Source: CBDCZY01 sp965224745
Lineage (GTDB): Bacteria > Pseudomonadota > Gammaproteobacteria > Methylococcales > Methylomonadaceae
Assembly (NCBI GenBank): GCA_965224745.1
Contig: CBDCZY010000002.1
Location: forward strand, 434,001 to 498,000
Direction: 5' to 3'
DNA length: 64,000 nt
The notes under the pieces are model-generated. The model saw only the letters and a program-made list of their open reading frames with translations, made no database searches and was not told the DNA's origin. The stretch's first letter is position 1; every line of letters begins with the position of its first letter. Below, in pieces: positions 9,043 to 17,137 of the stretch. Both the position numbers and the translations under genes were made by a program.

Positions 9043-9744
9043 TTATTTGCCCTTAATGCTTTTCAATAATTCCAGTCGCTGAAATATTATTGTTTCTCGC
9101 TCCCTATTGTTACGGGACGTGGCTTGTACTGCGTATTCAAAATCTTTGTGGGTAAGTAGTTCGCTAATCTGTAGGGCAATATAATTTTTTAACTTTGGAT
9201 CAGCCTGTTCGATTTCATTTGCTAATTCTTTACGTCCATCCACCAAATTTAACAAGTCTTCGATATCATGACTAGCCAGTGGATCGTTATTACCTCGACC
9301 GTTATAGGCTTCTAGTTTGGTTGCCATAAAATAACAAGGGTTCACTAAACGAATAACCGTTCCATCACTTAAAACGAAGGGATTAGCCGACTCAAGCGCA
9401 TCCGCGTACCAACGATTACTGAATCCAAGAATGCTGGCATCATCAGGCATAAAATCAACTTTTAGTTCGCCCAGTCGCATACGACAAATTACTTCGTCTT
9501 CAAGATTAATGGTAAATCCTCTGGCCTTCAGTTGCTCTTGAAATACTAACCATTGAGGATAGCCAATAACATGAGTAATCAGATCAATATCATCCGTATA
9601 ACGAATCGCTTCTTGCGTGACTTTATCAGTGATCAGTAATCCAGTGGCACAACCACCCACAAAGGCTACTTGTTGCAGTAATTGAGTGCCTAATGCTTTG
9701 GCTACCAGTATTAACATTGTTTCCAGATCGTTATAGCGGTTCAT
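9043..9744 (-). CDS. nucleotidyltransferase-fold protein, putative AbiEii-like toxin (233 aa)
   Basis: The N-terminal half has the nucleotidyltransferase signature: FVGGCATGLLI (hGG motif near residue 30) followed by YTDDIDLI (DxD metal-binding aspartates near residue 52) and a third acidic residue in LKVDFMP. This is the layout of AbiEii/MenA-type toxins and of related nucleotidyltransferases. The start overlaps the stop of the upstream helix-turn-helix gene by four bases (ATGA), so the two are translationally coupled. The pair sits between hsdR and hsdM, a common location for cargo toxin-antitoxin modules. Toxicity is inferred from the fold and context, not seen. No lesion is visible, unlike the surrounding genes. 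Confidence 0.65.
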   Translation of the reverse strand: MNRYNDLETMLILVAKALGTQLLQQVAFVGGCATGLLITDKVTQEAIRYTDDIDLITHVIGYPQWLVFQEQLKARGFTINLEDEVICRMRLGELKVDFMPDDASILGFSNRWYADALESANPFVLSDGTVIRLVNPCYFMATKLEAYNGRGNNDPLASHDIEDLLNLVDGRKELANEIEQADPKLKNYIALQISELLTHKDFEYAVQATSRNNRERETIIFQRLELLKSIKGK

Positions 9745-10292
9745 TCACGCAAGCTCGCTTCCAGTTCTTTTTTGGCAATCGCTATTTCACGAGCATCACC
9801 GAGCCGAATAGCATCAACGAGAGCCATATTTTTATAGAGCTTTGCATCCTGTCTGGCCGCATAGGGTGCAGTTTTATATAACGGCACAATCATCTGGCCT
9901 TTATCATTTCCTTCTGCATCCGGCCAAACGTAATGGTACTCGGCAGTTGAAGAAAGTAACCCTAATAAACCCGGAGCCTCAAAGCCAGTGCTTACACCCC
10001 GCCCTACAGCACCTGGCTTGGCTGGAAATACATAACGCAAACCGCTAACAATAAATTCCAGCAAGGCTTTGCTATTAGTTATGGGCAATTGGTTTTTACG
10101 GTCAAGCTTGGCAAGGCCTACCTCAATACTTCGGTTTAGGGAGGCGCTGACTTCTGTTTTACTGATACCGGTTGTGGTAGCTAATGCACGAACACTGAAG
10201 TCCACTGATTTTACACTGTCACTTCTGTGTAAACTGTCCAGCTTTAATAGGATAAGAATATCCTGGCTTTTCATCATAGATTTAGTTATCAA
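9741..10292 (-). CDS. helix-turn-helix protein, putative antitoxin partner (183 aa)
   Basis: Residues 25-65 (VKSVDFSVRALATTTGISKT followed by EVSASLNRSIEVG) look like a winged-helix DNA-binding domain of the MarR/IclR kind. The remainder is a mixed segment rich in Gly and Ala (PGAVGRGVSTGFEAPGLLG) and a charged C-terminal helix. It is the first gene of a two-gene unit with the nucleotidyltransferase at 9043-9744. Two adjacent ATG codons can serve as start; MMKSQDILILLKL looks most native. The role as repressor and antitoxin is an inference from gene order. Confidence 0.55.
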   Translation of the reverse strand: MITKSMMKSQDILILLKLDSLHRSDSVKSVDFSVRALATTTGISKTEVSASLNRSIEVGLAKLDRKNQLPITNSKALLEFIVSGLRYVFPAKPGAVGRGVSTGFEAPGLLGLLSSTAEYHYVWPDAEGNDKGQMIVPLYKTAPYAARQDAKLYKNMALVDAIRLGDAREIAIAKKELEASLRE

Positions 10293-10365
10293 TCCTTTTC
10301 TGTCCTTTGTCCTGGGACAAAGGACGATCAGTAGCTTCGTACTATAGACTTATGAAGCCGTTTAT

Positions 10366-11205
10366 TCAAGCACTACTCTTATAGAGCACGTTTTCCAATT
10401 CTTTGATTGCCTGACGATAGTGCATTTTGCCACCGAAGCCATTAATTAGCTCCAAGGGACGGCCCATATCGCTAAAAGGTTGTACTTTAAGCACTGCGAT
10501 ATCTTCAACTGGGCTAATACCTTCATCGGCATATTTATCTAATAAAGCTTCCAGCACTTTTTGTGCTTGCGTACCATATTTAGTGAAAACATCACGCTTA
10601 CGCACTTGATTTACCCGTTCTTTACGGGTTAATGGGGATTGACCGTAAACTACATGACATATTAGGTCGAAAGCGCCGTAGTCTTTACCTACTTCTGCTT
10701 CTAAGGCTTGCCAGATAACCCCTTGTTCTTCCAGTTCTTGAATAACTGCTTGTTTTTGCTCTGCATCATTCCATTTACGCAGAAACTCATTGAGGGTGGC
10801 ATATTCTTGTTTAACCGCTTTACGGGTGTAGTCTTTGAGTGATTCGGTAATCAGTTTTCCATCACTGCCGATATATTGCACCCGTTCTGAGGTAATATTA
10901 ACAGGGACACCTTTTACGATATATTTTTTAACAGGCTCGCCTATTCCTTCGTTGCCACTATCTAGCCCGCCTTGTCCTTCTGGATAGTCGTTCCCTGAAC
11001 CTTCCCCATTAGCTACTTCGTCTTCTTCTGGTGGAATGGTGGATTCTCCCCCGTTGGGAATATAAATCACTTCTGCTTCGCCATCAAAATCTTCATCGGC
11101 AAAAAGTTCGGTGGCTTTTTTAAAATCCATAATGGTAAACCAGAGCTTGTCGTAATCTTCATCTATGCGCGTACCACGACCAATGACTTGTTTAAATTTG
11201 GTCAT
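10366..11205 (-). pseudogene. hsdR: hsdR C-terminal fragment (after in-frame TAA)
   Basis: Begins MTKFKQVIGRGTRIDEDYDK, which contains the last SF2 helicase motif (QVIGRGTR, motif VI), followed by an acidic linker and the EcoEI_R_C-type C-terminal domain. It is in the same frame as the helicase part upstream and separated from it only by one TAA codon (11209-11211) and a Ser codon. Most type I R subunits read VLDQ-x-IQSMTKFKQ here, so a CAA-to-TAA nonsense change is the simplest explanation. Translation could restart at this ATG, but no ribosome site is evident. Confidence 0.75.
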
Positions 11206-11208
11206 GGA

Positions 11209-12588
11209 TTAAATGCCTTGATCTAGCACAATTAATTTACAGGTTTTTGCATCTACGCCGGTACTCATTAATTCTGAGGTGGTGACAATCACGGGGTAGG
11301 CTTGCTCTGGATCAATAAAATTGTCCAGTTCTGCTTTGCCTTCGGCATCATCACCGGTGATTTTCATGATGTATTTGCGGTTTTTGGCAACTTGGCCTGG
11401 GTTTTCATTGACCAAGGCTTGGCGCATACGGTTGGCATGGTCAATGTCTTGGCAGAAGACAATGGTTTTAGCCATTGGGTCAGTGGCTTTTAGATGATCG
11501 CTGATGATTTTAGCGATTAATTGTGTGCGCTCTTCGATAACAATGGTTCTATCAAAGTCTTGCTGGTTGTAGATACGGTCTGCAATGAGTGCTCCGTTTT
11601 TATCGTATTGTCCTTTTGTGGGTCGCCAACCTTGCAGGTCTTTGTCTAAATCAATCCGCACGACTTTATAGGGTGCTAAAAAACCATCGTCGATGCCTTG
11701 TTTAAGTGAATAGGTATAAACTGGGTCACCAAAGTAAGTTGAGTTTGAAATGTCTTCTGTTTCTTTTGGTGTAGCGGTTAAGCCAATGTGGGTGGCTGTG
11801 GTGAAGTAATCAAGTATTTCTCGCCAGGCGGAGTCTTCTGATGCACTCCCTCTGTGGCACTCGTCTATAACAATTAAATCAAAGAATTCCGGGGAAAAGC
11901 TTTTGTAGGCTTTTTGCGCTTCTTCTGGGCCTGTAATGGCTTGATATAGCGATAGGAATATCTCATAAGAGGTATCAACTTTGCGCCCTGTAATTTTGGT
12001 CATTGCTGAACCAAAGGGTTTAAAGTCATTGGTTTTTGTTTGGTCTACCAGAATATTACGATCTGCTAAAAACAAAATACGTTTTTTAATACCCGCTTTC
12101 CATAGTCGCCAGATAATTTGAAAAGCAGTGTAAGTTTTTCCTGTGCCTGTTGCCATCACTAAAAGCACACGGTTTTGTCCTTTAGCAACGGCTTCAATTG
12201 TTTTGTTAATGGCGTGCATTTGGTAATAACGGGGCGATTTACCACTGCCATCTTCGTAGTAATCTTGGGTAATGGTTTCTAACTCTTGCGTTTGGTAGCC
12301 TTTCCATTGCTGGTATTTTTGCCATAGTTCTGTATGGCTGGGAAATTCATCCAAACTAAGCTCTGTTTCTACTTTGGAATAAAGTCCCGTTTTGTCGTGA
12401 AAGATAAAGCCATCGCCATTGGAGCTAAAGACAAAAGGAACTTCAAGTAGATCAGCATAAGATAAGGCTTGTTGCATTCCTGCTGCGATAGATAAGGTAT
12501 TCTTTTTGGCTTCAATAATAGCTAGGGGCAGGTTGGGTTTATGATAAAGCACAAAGTCTGCACGTTTGCCTTTGCTTCGCATTCCCAT
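11209..12588 (-). pseudogene. hsdR: hsdR nuclease/helicase fragment
   Basis: This is the main part of a type I restriction motor subunit. It has the PD-(D/E)xK nuclease core (KRADFVLYHK, then LAIIEAKKN), Walker A (MATGTGKT, near residue 148), the DECH box (VIDECHRGS) and further SF2 motifs (GLTATP; TIVFCQDIDHANRMRQAL). The nuclease domain start is cut off by the 173-bp insertion upstream and the helicase end is cut by a TAA codon. The first ATG (12588) lies inside the nuclease domain, so the product from there would be incomplete. Confidence 0.8.
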
Positions 12589-12603
12589 TTGCCCACGGAC
12601 AAT

Positions 12604-12613
12604 AACGCGACCC
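12604..12613. repeat. direct repeat (target duplication), left copy
   Basis: The 10-mer aacgcgaccc is repeated at 12787-12796, flanking the 173-bp miniature element in hsdR. The identity extends two bases further (aacgcgacccca) when the element's end bases are counted. Confidence 0.7.
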
Positions 12614-12786
12614 CAGGGCTAATTTGTTCTAGCCGGTAAGTTATTGATTTATTTTTAATAACATTCACGGAAATTTTATATCATATTGAAAATAAAAGAT
12701 ATTTTATATGACATTGTTAATTCATTCAGATGATAGATCTATGCTCCTGAATTTAAGGCTTTGCTCGATAGAACAAATTAGCCCTG
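12614..12786. mobile_element. 173-bp miniature inverted-repeat element (MITE) inside hsdR
   Basis: The ends are perfect 17-base inverted repeats, cagggctaatttgttct and agaacaaattagccctg. The interior is AT-rich and has no ORF. The element is flanked by a direct repeat of about 10 bases. Removing the element and one repeat rejoins the hsdR N-terminus (EEVTLTG) with the nuclease domain except for a one-base frame difference, so hsdR carries a second lesion near here. The transposase that moved it is not in the window. Confidence 0.75.
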
Positions 12787-12911
12787 AACGCGACCCCAGT
12801 AAGGGTGACTTCTTCACGAACTTGGGTATGGATATTCCAGCCAGCTTTTTTTATTGCAGGTAAGATGAATTTGGTGCATATATCTCTTTCCGTTAGCTGT
12901 TTTTTATCCAT
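12787..12911 (-). pseudogene. hsdR: hsdR N-terminal fragment
   Basis: Encodes MDKKQLTERDICTKFILPAI, then KKAGWNIHTQVREEVTLTG, the usual beginning of EcoEI-type HsdR proteins. It is separated from the nuclease domain by the MITE. The ATG at 12911 is chosen because this is where the family similarity begins; the longer reading frame upstream (to 13001) has no family similarity. Confidence 0.7.
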
Positions 12912-12976
12912 GATTTGTATATGCTGTTGAAATATATTTTGTTTTTTATATAGATAGTAACTATAGCACCTCCTGT

Positions 12977-13066
12977 GAAAATGAAGGTTACCACGAACCA
13001 ATCGAAGAGCTAACTGGCGAAACCCGCGATATGCATCGTGCCATCACTTCACTTATGGAGGAGTTA
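12977..13066 (+). pseudogene. fragment of an encapsulin-associated ferritin-like protein gene
   Basis: Thirty codons read ENEGYHEPIEELTGETRDMH, then RAITSLMEEL. This matches the N-terminal helix of encapsulated ferritins (HEP-x-E-x-L-x(2)-ET-x(4)-HRAI-x-S-x-MEEL), where the helix carries the first metal-binding Glu. The frame has no start codon, and the similarity stops right after MEEL, so about 70 residues are missing. No encapsulin shell gene is in the window. It is a relic next to hsdR. Confidence 0.65.
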
Positions 13067-13074
13067 GCAATAAT

Positions 13075-13134
13075 CAGGGTCAGAGTAAAATAAACATTAA
13101 AATAATGTTACTCTGACATTATAAACTTGACCCT
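13075..13134. repeat. 60-bp imperfect palindrome
   Basis: Outer arms cagggtca and gaccct and inner arms cagagta and tactctg pair around an AT-rich centre. It lies exactly between the ferritin fragment and the duplicated gene end and looks like a small mobile or REP-type unit. No second copy was noticed in the window. Confidence 0.45.
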
Positions 13135-13144
13135 ATATATTCAC

Positions 13145-13328
13145 ATCAAGCCAGGATATCAAGGAGCATTTGTAGATTTAGATTCCCCTTTTGAGTGACT
13201 GTCATCCTCCGATATTCCAAAGGCTTCTTACGAAATTTTCTTTGGCGTCGATCAGAATATGAATGGCGTTCTGGATTTTGATGGATTAGTGTTTGATTCA
13301 GTCAAGGTGGATGTCGAATGATGCATAG
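13145..13328 (+). pseudogene. duplicate of the 3' end of the secreted-protein gene at 1221-2249
   Basis: The 184 bases align without gaps to 2073-2256, including the stop codon and the following atgcatag. Most differences fall in the first 70 bases and are conservative at protein level (GALIDLN against GAFVDLD), with one TGA after PFE. The last 115 bases differ at only one position. This suggests the end of a diverged paralogue that later partly converted or duplicated. Everything upstream is replaced by unrelated relics. Confidence 0.75.
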
Positions 13329-14028
13329 GGTTATTTAAAAATCTCTTGTCATAAAATTAAAAACGCTTGTCGTTATTACATAATGTCGGTTAGTCATGTC
13401 GATTTTGGTGACTGGGATGTCCCAAAATCTAGTGCTCTGTAGGTAACTGGAAAAATTATCCTTAATAACAAATAGCTATTTACCGGCTTGGTGATGAGAA
13501 AACTAAGTTACCTGTGTCCAAAACCACCTTATTGGTACTCTTCAGAATATCACTTATTTTTTTCAGCTGTTTCTCAGTGTCTTAGATAGACTCTAAAAGC
13601 CAAAAAACCCATTTCGCTTCAATTGCTTGCTTGTTTCAAGCTGCATCGTAATATTTTCACTAGTTGTTTTTATTTGTGTATTAGGCTTATACCTGCAAAA
13701 AAATCATAAAAGCCCTAATATAATTTACTATTTATTCTTTTACTAACCTTGATAGTTCCGATATTTTCACTTATGAAAACTAATCCAACTTTTGCAACTG
13801 ACCTAGAACTCCATAGACTGCTTATTAACTACAGTTAGATAGCATACTTAAAGTAACTTATTTAATGTAATTTATTATGTATTAGCTATAAGTTTAAGTA
13901 ATTACTGGTAAAAGTAGTTGAATAAGGTGATTTTTTGGAGTATTGTTATTTTCGAATTAGATTTTTATCACTAATTCGGTTTAATTTGTGTTAATTCACT
14001 AATTAACGTTCTTACTAAGGAGTTTAAT
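13329..14028. other. 700-bp gene-free AT-rich region
   Basis: No ORF of interest is seen on either strand and no clear repeats. The last 150 bases are very AT-rich and presumably contain the promoter of the secreted protein gene at 14029. Confidence 0.4.
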
Positions 14029-14808
14029 ATGAAATTAAAGAAAATTGTTGCATTAATGGGTGGCTTATCGATATTTCTAGCTGTCTCTACTCCAGCTGTA
14101 GCAGGGGGGGGACATGAGGAAGGTCCTAGCCCTAAGTTAAGCAAAGCTGAGGAAGCTGGTTTGGTAATAGCTGAAACCCTCTTGAGTATTACAGCTGGAC
14201 TTATTTCTTCCGGAAATGGTTGTGGCGGCGTCCCTGGCGGCCCTTTTTCAATTAACGTGGGAACAGATGGGTCTGGTACCGCAACTTATGGAAGTTCAAT
14301 TTCTCCAATCAGTCTGGCGGTTATGCCCATACCCACACCAGAAGAGCTTACTGGTTTCGGTCAAAAATATGACGTGGCACAAGAAGGTGTTGGTTATTTG
14401 GATGAAGTAAACTCGATTCAGAACTATAAGGGCACTCTCAGTTATAGTGATGGCGGTGCTATCTTAATCAGTGATTCAGTCTTCGAAATGCTGGAGTTCA
14501 CGGAATATGTCATGTGGGACGAACACAATATCAAGGATTTTTGGCTAAACGATGAAACAGGAAGACATATTGCTGACGTAGGTCTTGAAGTTATCACCAA
14601 GAAAACCTACCCAATCAGCAAATGGAGACAAACATCAGAGCATTGGCGATGGAATGGTAGTAATGGCTCTTTTAAAGCCGAGAAATATCTTATGACACCT
14701 TACAATTCCAGCGAATGTACAATCAAATTGAGTACTACTGTTCTAAAACAAAGCCTAGGACGTTTTATTACATCAGGAAATATTGAAGTGATTGGCTTTT
14801 CGTATTAA
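14029..14808 (+). CDS. secreted protein of unknown function (259 aa)
   Basis: The ATG follows aaggag with good spacing. The first 25 residues form a clear signal peptide (KLKKIVALMGGLSIFLAVS, cleavage near TPAVA-GG). The mature protein begins with a Gly- and Pro-rich segment, then has a hydrophobic Gly-rich part (VIAETLLSITAGLIS), and ends in a mixed domain with several Trp residues (SKWRQTSEHWRWNGSNGSF). Two Cys (one in NGCGGVPGG, one in SSECTIKL) could form a disulfide. I do not recognise the family. A hairpin follows the stop, suggesting a single-gene transcript. Confidence 0.7.
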   Translation: MKLKKIVALMGGLSIFLAVSTPAVAGGGHEEGPSPKLSKAEEAGLVIAETLLSITAGLISSGNGCGGVPGGPFSINVGTDGSGTATYGSSISPISLAVMPIPTPEELTGFGQKYDVAQEGVGYLDEVNSIQNYKGTLSYSDGGAILISDSVFEMLEFTEYVMWDEHNIKDFWLNDETGRHIADVGLEVITKKTYPISKWRQTSEHWRWNGSNGSFKAEKYLMTPYNSSECTIKLSTTVLKQSLGRFITSGNIEVIGFSY

Positions 14809-14833
14809 AAAAATTAACCATGAAAAATAATTG

Positions 14834-14874
14834 TGTGGCATCCTATGTTTCGAATAATAAGACTGGATGTCACA
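14834..14874 (+). terminator. possible terminator hairpin
   Basis: tgtggcatcc pairs with ggatgtcaca (one G-T pair), separated by a 21-base loop and followed by aaatttt. It sits 26 bases after the stop of the secreted protein gene. The loop is long, so confidence is limited. Confidence 0.4.
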
Positions 14875-14968
14875 AATTTTGATTTAAAAGCCTCCAAGTA
14901 GTACGTTGTTATTCACCCTAACAAAGAAGCCGGGGGCTCTTTCCTTTCTACCCATTTAAAGTATCAAA

Positions 14969-15565
14969 ATGATGAATAAAATCTTACCAATTATTTTGGT
15001 TTTTATCCTTATGGGTTGCGACGTCACATCGGTTGATGAAAAAAAAGCAACCAAACTTTCTACTTCCAAAGTAGAGCTAACTGAGCAGGAAACCACTTCA
15101 TCCTCTGCGACAATAGCAGCTTCAAATTTAGATAAACAAACGGTATTAAAGGATGAACAGAAGAAAAACAAGAAAACTGACAAACCTAATAATCAGAAGC
15201 AGCAAAGCCAGGATGCTGCCAACATAGTGAAAGGTTTAAAAGATCTATTAGAAAAGGACAAAAACAAGGGCATTTCAGCCATAGAAGAGGTTTTACAAGA
15301 TCCTGAACATGAAATTCGCAGGGAAACATTAGCCTTAGTTTATGATAAAGCGGTACCGGTATCTAAAACCATGCTGCGTGAGCTTGCATTAAATGATCCG
15401 AATGACCGCGTACGGGGAACGGCCGCTCTGAATATTGTCGATTACGGTAAACCCAATGAAGTTCGGGAATACCTGAATGAAGCGGTAAATGATCCAAATC
15501 CAGTTATTAGTCGCCAGGCTCAGCTGCGCTTGAATAAGCTTGATTTACAAAAGCAGGTTCCTTAA
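14969..15565 (+). CDS. lipoprotein with HEAT-like repeats (198 aa)
   Basis: The N-terminus KILPIILVFILMGC is a lipoprotein signal with Cys at residue 16. A low-complexity linker rich in Ser, Thr, Lys and Gln covers residues 20-85. The C-terminal half contains two to three HEAT-type helical pairs (GISAIEEVLQDPEHEIRRET; LRELALNDPNDRVRGTAAL; EVREYLNEAVNDPNPVISRQ), a fold used for protein binding. It is probably anchored to a membrane by its acylated Cys. Its partner is unknown. It may be transcribed independently of the gene at 14029, since a hairpin separates them. Confidence 0.7.
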   Translation: MMNKILPIILVFILMGCDVTSVDEKKATKLSTSKVELTEQETTSSSATIAASNLDKQTVLKDEQKKNKKTDKPNNQKQQSQDAANIVKGLKDLLEKDKNKGISAIEEVLQDPEHEIRRETLALVYDKAVPVSKTMLRELALNDPNDRVRGTAALNIVDYGKPNEVREYLNEAVNDPNPVISRQAQLRLNKLDLQKQVP

Positions 15566-15922
15566 CTATACCCACAATAAGTTCGCAAAGGGAAAACTGA
15601 AAGCATTTCTCATGATCCCTGCCTCCCGATAGGCAAAGTTCATCAAAAACGGAAAAACCAGGATTGTTACATCACCTATTGTCGATTCGGCAAGTCGCCC
15701 TATTAGGCGACAATTATCCTGTCCGGTCAGCGACAATTAACTTGACCGGTTGAGTGATTCCCCAGATAAGCTAAGTCTTATTTTCAACTCATACGAGCAA
15801 TAAGCTTCGTTAGAATAACTCTGAGAGACTATTCGTCCTAACAAAAGATGGTTTGGGATCATGGGTCGATAATATTATGAATCTAAATCCGCCGTTAAAA
15901 AAACCATAGTGCTCCGAACAAG
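15566..15922. other. intergenic region with IS-end relic
   Basis: No ORF. Contains the isolated IS21-like end at 15702-15757 and a nearby complementary pair (cctattgtcgattcgg and ctattaggcgaca). Convergent genes flank the region, so it probably holds their transcription ends. Confidence 0.4.
15702..15757. mobile_element. solo terminal segment of an IS21-family element
   Basis: About 55 bases match the left terminus of the IS21 element at 26214-28621: ttaggcgacaatta-cctgtccggtca-cgacaatta-cttgaccggttgagtg, with small differences (taa/tat swaps and one missing base). These are the tandem terminal repeats bound by the IS21 transposase. No transposase gene and no other end is nearby. Confidence 0.65.
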
Positions 15923-17053
15923 TCATTCAGCATCGTCCAAACTATTGGGCCTGGCACGGGTGTTAAAATCATTCCGATCACTTCGCCACGCCGGATGATG
16001 AAAATGAAGAGTAGAATCACAGACTAGCGATGTCACAGCATCTGAAAAAGTTAGTTTACCAATTTTTTCCCAAGGTGCAGTCACAACCGTTTTTTGACTG
16101 AGTTGGGTTCTCATTGTTTTGTGCCCCTCATTGGCGACGAAAATATCGAATGAGATTTCACCCACCTTCATAATGTAGTCTTTCAACGCAGTTCTGAAAT
16201 CACCTTTTATTAATTTTTTTCTATGCAGCTCTGACGCCACCAGTTTTAGGTATTTTGGTGCATTGGTGGCCTTCCCTTGGGGCTTGCCAAGTTCTGCGAT
16301 TTCGTAGGTTTGGCGAATGGTTGTTGATTCGTCCACCGCCTCAAAAGCCTTTCCTTCTCGAGCCAGAATTCTAGTGCCACCACCAATAAAACCACCATCA
16401 ACCAGACCTCTGCGCAAAGCACTAACATCCGGCGCATTGATCATCTCAACGTCACTCAAATCGCTAGAGGTTTGCCCACCTAAATCGGTTTGTATAATGA
16501 AATGAGCTGGTTTATACCGTCTTGGATCTTCACTTTCGTCGGTGGGAAAAAGTTTGACAACAAGCCCGTAAGAAATGTATTTCCGTCCAGAGAAATGTGA
16601 CTTTATCTTTGTTTCATCATCTTCTATTTTCACTTGATCACCTTCGCTAGATGCACGAGCTAATACCAAGCCTTTACGCTTTTCTGCGAAGTATCCACTA
16701 TATTCGATTGAGTTATTCCTGTCTGCTATTTCCCAAAGCCCAGTAAGGCAGACGCCATTTGGATGAACTATTTTAGGTTGATCGGTTTCGATGAGATCTA
16801 AATGAGTGTCTATGGTGCGAACCGAGTTTTTTTCAAACTCACCTGAGTTGACACGTTTTTTATCGATTTTATAGATTGGAAGTTCCCTATATGGTTCTTC
16901 CCAGACGCGGGCTTTCAATTCCTTGAAAACTGAACCTGTATAAGATCTTTCTTTATCCATTTGGTCAGGACTAATTTTAAGGAACGACTTATTCGAGCCG
17001 GCACATCCTGCCAGAAAGAGACTTGTAAAACAAAGACCTAACAATAATAGCAA
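15923..17053 (-). CDS. putative lipoprotein of unknown function (376 aa)
   Basis: A hydrophobic N-terminus, MLLLLGLCFTSLFLAGC, contains a lipobox (LAGC, Cys 17). The rest is a soluble, mostly beta-rich sequence with no family I recognise. It includes a Gly-rich turn (GLVDGGFIGGGTRILAREG) and several charged loops. The start is a TTG, and the usual positively charged n-region before the hydrophobic stretch is missing. The ISKra4-family element begins within a few tens of bases upstream, so the original start may have been displaced by that insertion. Expression is therefore uncertain. Confidence 0.6.
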   Translation of the reverse strand: MLLLLGLCFTSLFLAGCAGSNKSFLKISPDQMDKERSYTGSVFKELKARVWEEPYRELPIYKIDKKRVNSGEFEKNSVRTIDTHLDLIETDQPKIVHPNGVCLTGLWEIADRNNSIEYSGYFAEKRKGLVLARASSEGDQVKIEDDETKIKSHFSGRKYISYGLVVKLFPTDESEDPRRYKPAHFIIQTDLGGQTSSDLSDVEMINAPDVSALRRGLVDGGFIGGGTRILAREGKAFEAVDESTTIRQTYEIAELGKPQGKATNAPKYLKLVASELHRKKLIKGDFRTALKDYIMKVGEISFDIFVANEGHKTMRTQLSQKTVVTAPWEKIGKLTFSDAVTSLVCDSTLHFHHPAWRSDRNDFNTRARPNSLDDAE

Positions 17054-17137
17054 GGGGTGCTGATTTTGGATAATGTTGAACTTAAAGTAAAAAAGAGGAT
17101 CGATACCTTATCTTGCTGAAATTATGAGGAAAAGGTC

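Noticed and set aside
13002..13080. A translated upstream extension of hsdR from 13001
   Set aside because: The upstream residues show no HsdR similarity, whereas the opposite strand of this stretch carries the ferritin relic; the ATG at 12911 fits the family start.
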